From Oceanobacillus massiliensis str. N'diop (lineage in GTDB: Bacteria; Bacillota; Bacilli; Bacillales; Amphibacillaceae), in assembly GCF_000285495.1 (NCBI RefSeq), contig NZ_HE610977.1, forward strand, positions 384,150 to 448,149: 64,000 bases of DNA, read 5' to 3'. Below the pieces are notes generated by a model. The model had not been told where the DNA came from. It saw only the letters and a program-made list of their open reading frames with translations, and did not search any database. Every line of letters begins with the position of its first letter. Positions within the stretch are counted from its first letter, which is position 1. The position numbers and the translations under genes were made by a program. Below are positions 63,375 through 64,000 of this stretch, one piece after another.

Positions 63375-64000
63375 TTAATGACCGGAAGCATCAGAAAGAC
63401 CAGCCATCTGATTTTTCAATTGTTTACTTTCATCGTTTAAGCCAATATAGTTCACTTTAATATCTCTCTGTGCAAATTTCATTTCAATTTTATCTAACAC
63501 ACCAATTGCAGAATCATCCCATAAATGGGCCATTGTTAAGTCAATGTCAACTTCCTTTATGAAATCATCAAAATTGAATTTACTTGGGAAGTCACTGACA
63601 GATGCGAAGAAAAGTTGACCCTCTACATGATAAATCTTCTTTTGTTCACGCAGCACAAGTTCTTCAGTCACTTTAATTTTAGATATCTTAGCTGCAAAAA
63701 ATATGGCACTTAACAATACCCCTGCCAAGACTCCAACCGCTAAGTTATGTGTTGCCAGAACAACCGCTACAGTTGTAATCATAACGATAGCATCTGTTTT
63801 TGGAATCCTTCCGAGGTTTTTAACAGATGACCAGTCAAATGTACTTATCGCTACCATGATCATGACACCTGCTAGTGCAGCAAGAGGAATTTGTACGACC
63901 AATCCACCTAATACTACAATCAGGAACATAAGAAACACTCCTGCTATAAGTACAGACAGACGACCTCTGCCGCCGGATTTAACATTAATAACCGATTGTC
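63375..64000 (-). CDS. SulP family anion transporter with STAS domain, C-terminal part
   Basis: Minus-strand gene running off the right edge; 208 residues visible. Membrane segments (LSVLIAGVFLMFLIVVLGGLV, IPLAALAGVMIMVAIST, AVGVLAGVLLSAIFFAAKI) precede a STAS domain (~110-208: VEGQLFFASVSDFPSKFNFDDFIKEVDIDLTMAHLWDDSAIGVLDKIEMKFAQ). This matches YbaR/YvdB-type SulP proteins, which move bicarbonate or sulfate. VKSGGRGRLSVL matches the usual SulP loop. The true start and ion are not visible. Confidence 0.88.
   Translation of the reverse strand, partial: QSVINVKSGGRGRLSVLIAGVFLMFLIVVLGGLVVQIPLAALAGVMIMVAISTFDWSSVKNLGRIPKTDAIVMITTVAVVLATHNLAVGVLAGVLLSAIFFAAKISKIKVTEELVLREQKKIYHVEGQLFFASVSDFPSKFNFDDFIKEVDIDLTMAHLWDDSAIGVLDKIEMKFAQRDIKVNYIGLNDESKQLKNQMAGLSDASGH

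Noticed and set aside
1-64000. tRNA, rRNA, integrase or transposase genes
   Set aside because: I found none on either strand, so there is no direct evidence of a prophage or integrative element.

Overview
The window looks like chromosomal DNA from a low-GC, endospore-forming member of the Bacillaceae. The clues are strong GGAGG-type ribosome binding sites, recognisable SigW, SigB and sigma-54 promoters, an S-box leader, a CwlJ cortex hydrolase, a YpzI-type small protein, the yuaF-yuaG flotillin pair and RocB/RocA catabolic genes. A halotolerant Oceanobacillus/Virgibacillus-like genus is my guess from gene style only; there is no rRNA to confirm it.

Layout: 0-2 kb holds a partial minus-strand gene and a broken uvrX-type Y-family polymerase. 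2-10 kb has a cyclophilin lipoprotein, a PAS-GGDEF-EAL protein, tatA, a two-gene Tat-exported GMC dehydrogenase and a GlcD-type flavoprotein oxidase. 9.8-21.7 kb is one long minus-strand sulfate assimilation and siroheme operon (cysH-cysJ-cysI-cobA-sirB-sirC-hemD-sat-sulfate permease-cysC), led by a SAM-I riboswitch. 22-32 kb has an MFS exporter, rocB, a sigma factor, DUF421/DUF4363, ctaG/DUF2243, a SigB-type ytxH gene and a BcrAB-like ABC exporter, with two striking 20-bp tandem-repeat arrays. 32.6-42 kb is an accessory stretch of small resistance- or modification-type genes. 42.5-47 kb is a sigma-54-controlled proline catabolism unit. 47-50 kb is the SigW flotillin operon. 49.8-60.3 kb is mixed: a FosB-GNAT fusion, cwlJ, acetyltransferases, an ABC-F factor with an attenuator leader, HIT, isochorismatase-like and HMG-CoA lyase. 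60.5-64 kb has a D,D-carboxypeptidase, guaC and the end of a SulP transporter.

How genes work together: the permease, Sat, CysC, CysH and CysJI turn sulfate into sulfide, while CobA, SirC and SirB make the siroheme that CysI needs. The Tat-signal small subunit probably carries the signal-less GMC flavoprotein through the TatA pore encoded beside it. The sigma-54 activator, a -24/-12 promoter and a 21-bp phased site array control P5C and proline dehydrogenases.

The most unusual items are the two 20-bp-periodic TTCCGCG arrays; a pair of inverted ~440-510 bp MITE-like elements 31 kb apart, one sitting between the SAM riboswitch and cysH; an ABC-F gene behind a 42-codon leader ORF and two terminators; and an in-frame FosB-acetyltransferase fusion. 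Six genes have frame breaks explained by a single-base indel; five lie in runs of 4-8 identical bases or short triplets, so sequencing error is a serious alternative to true pseudogenes.
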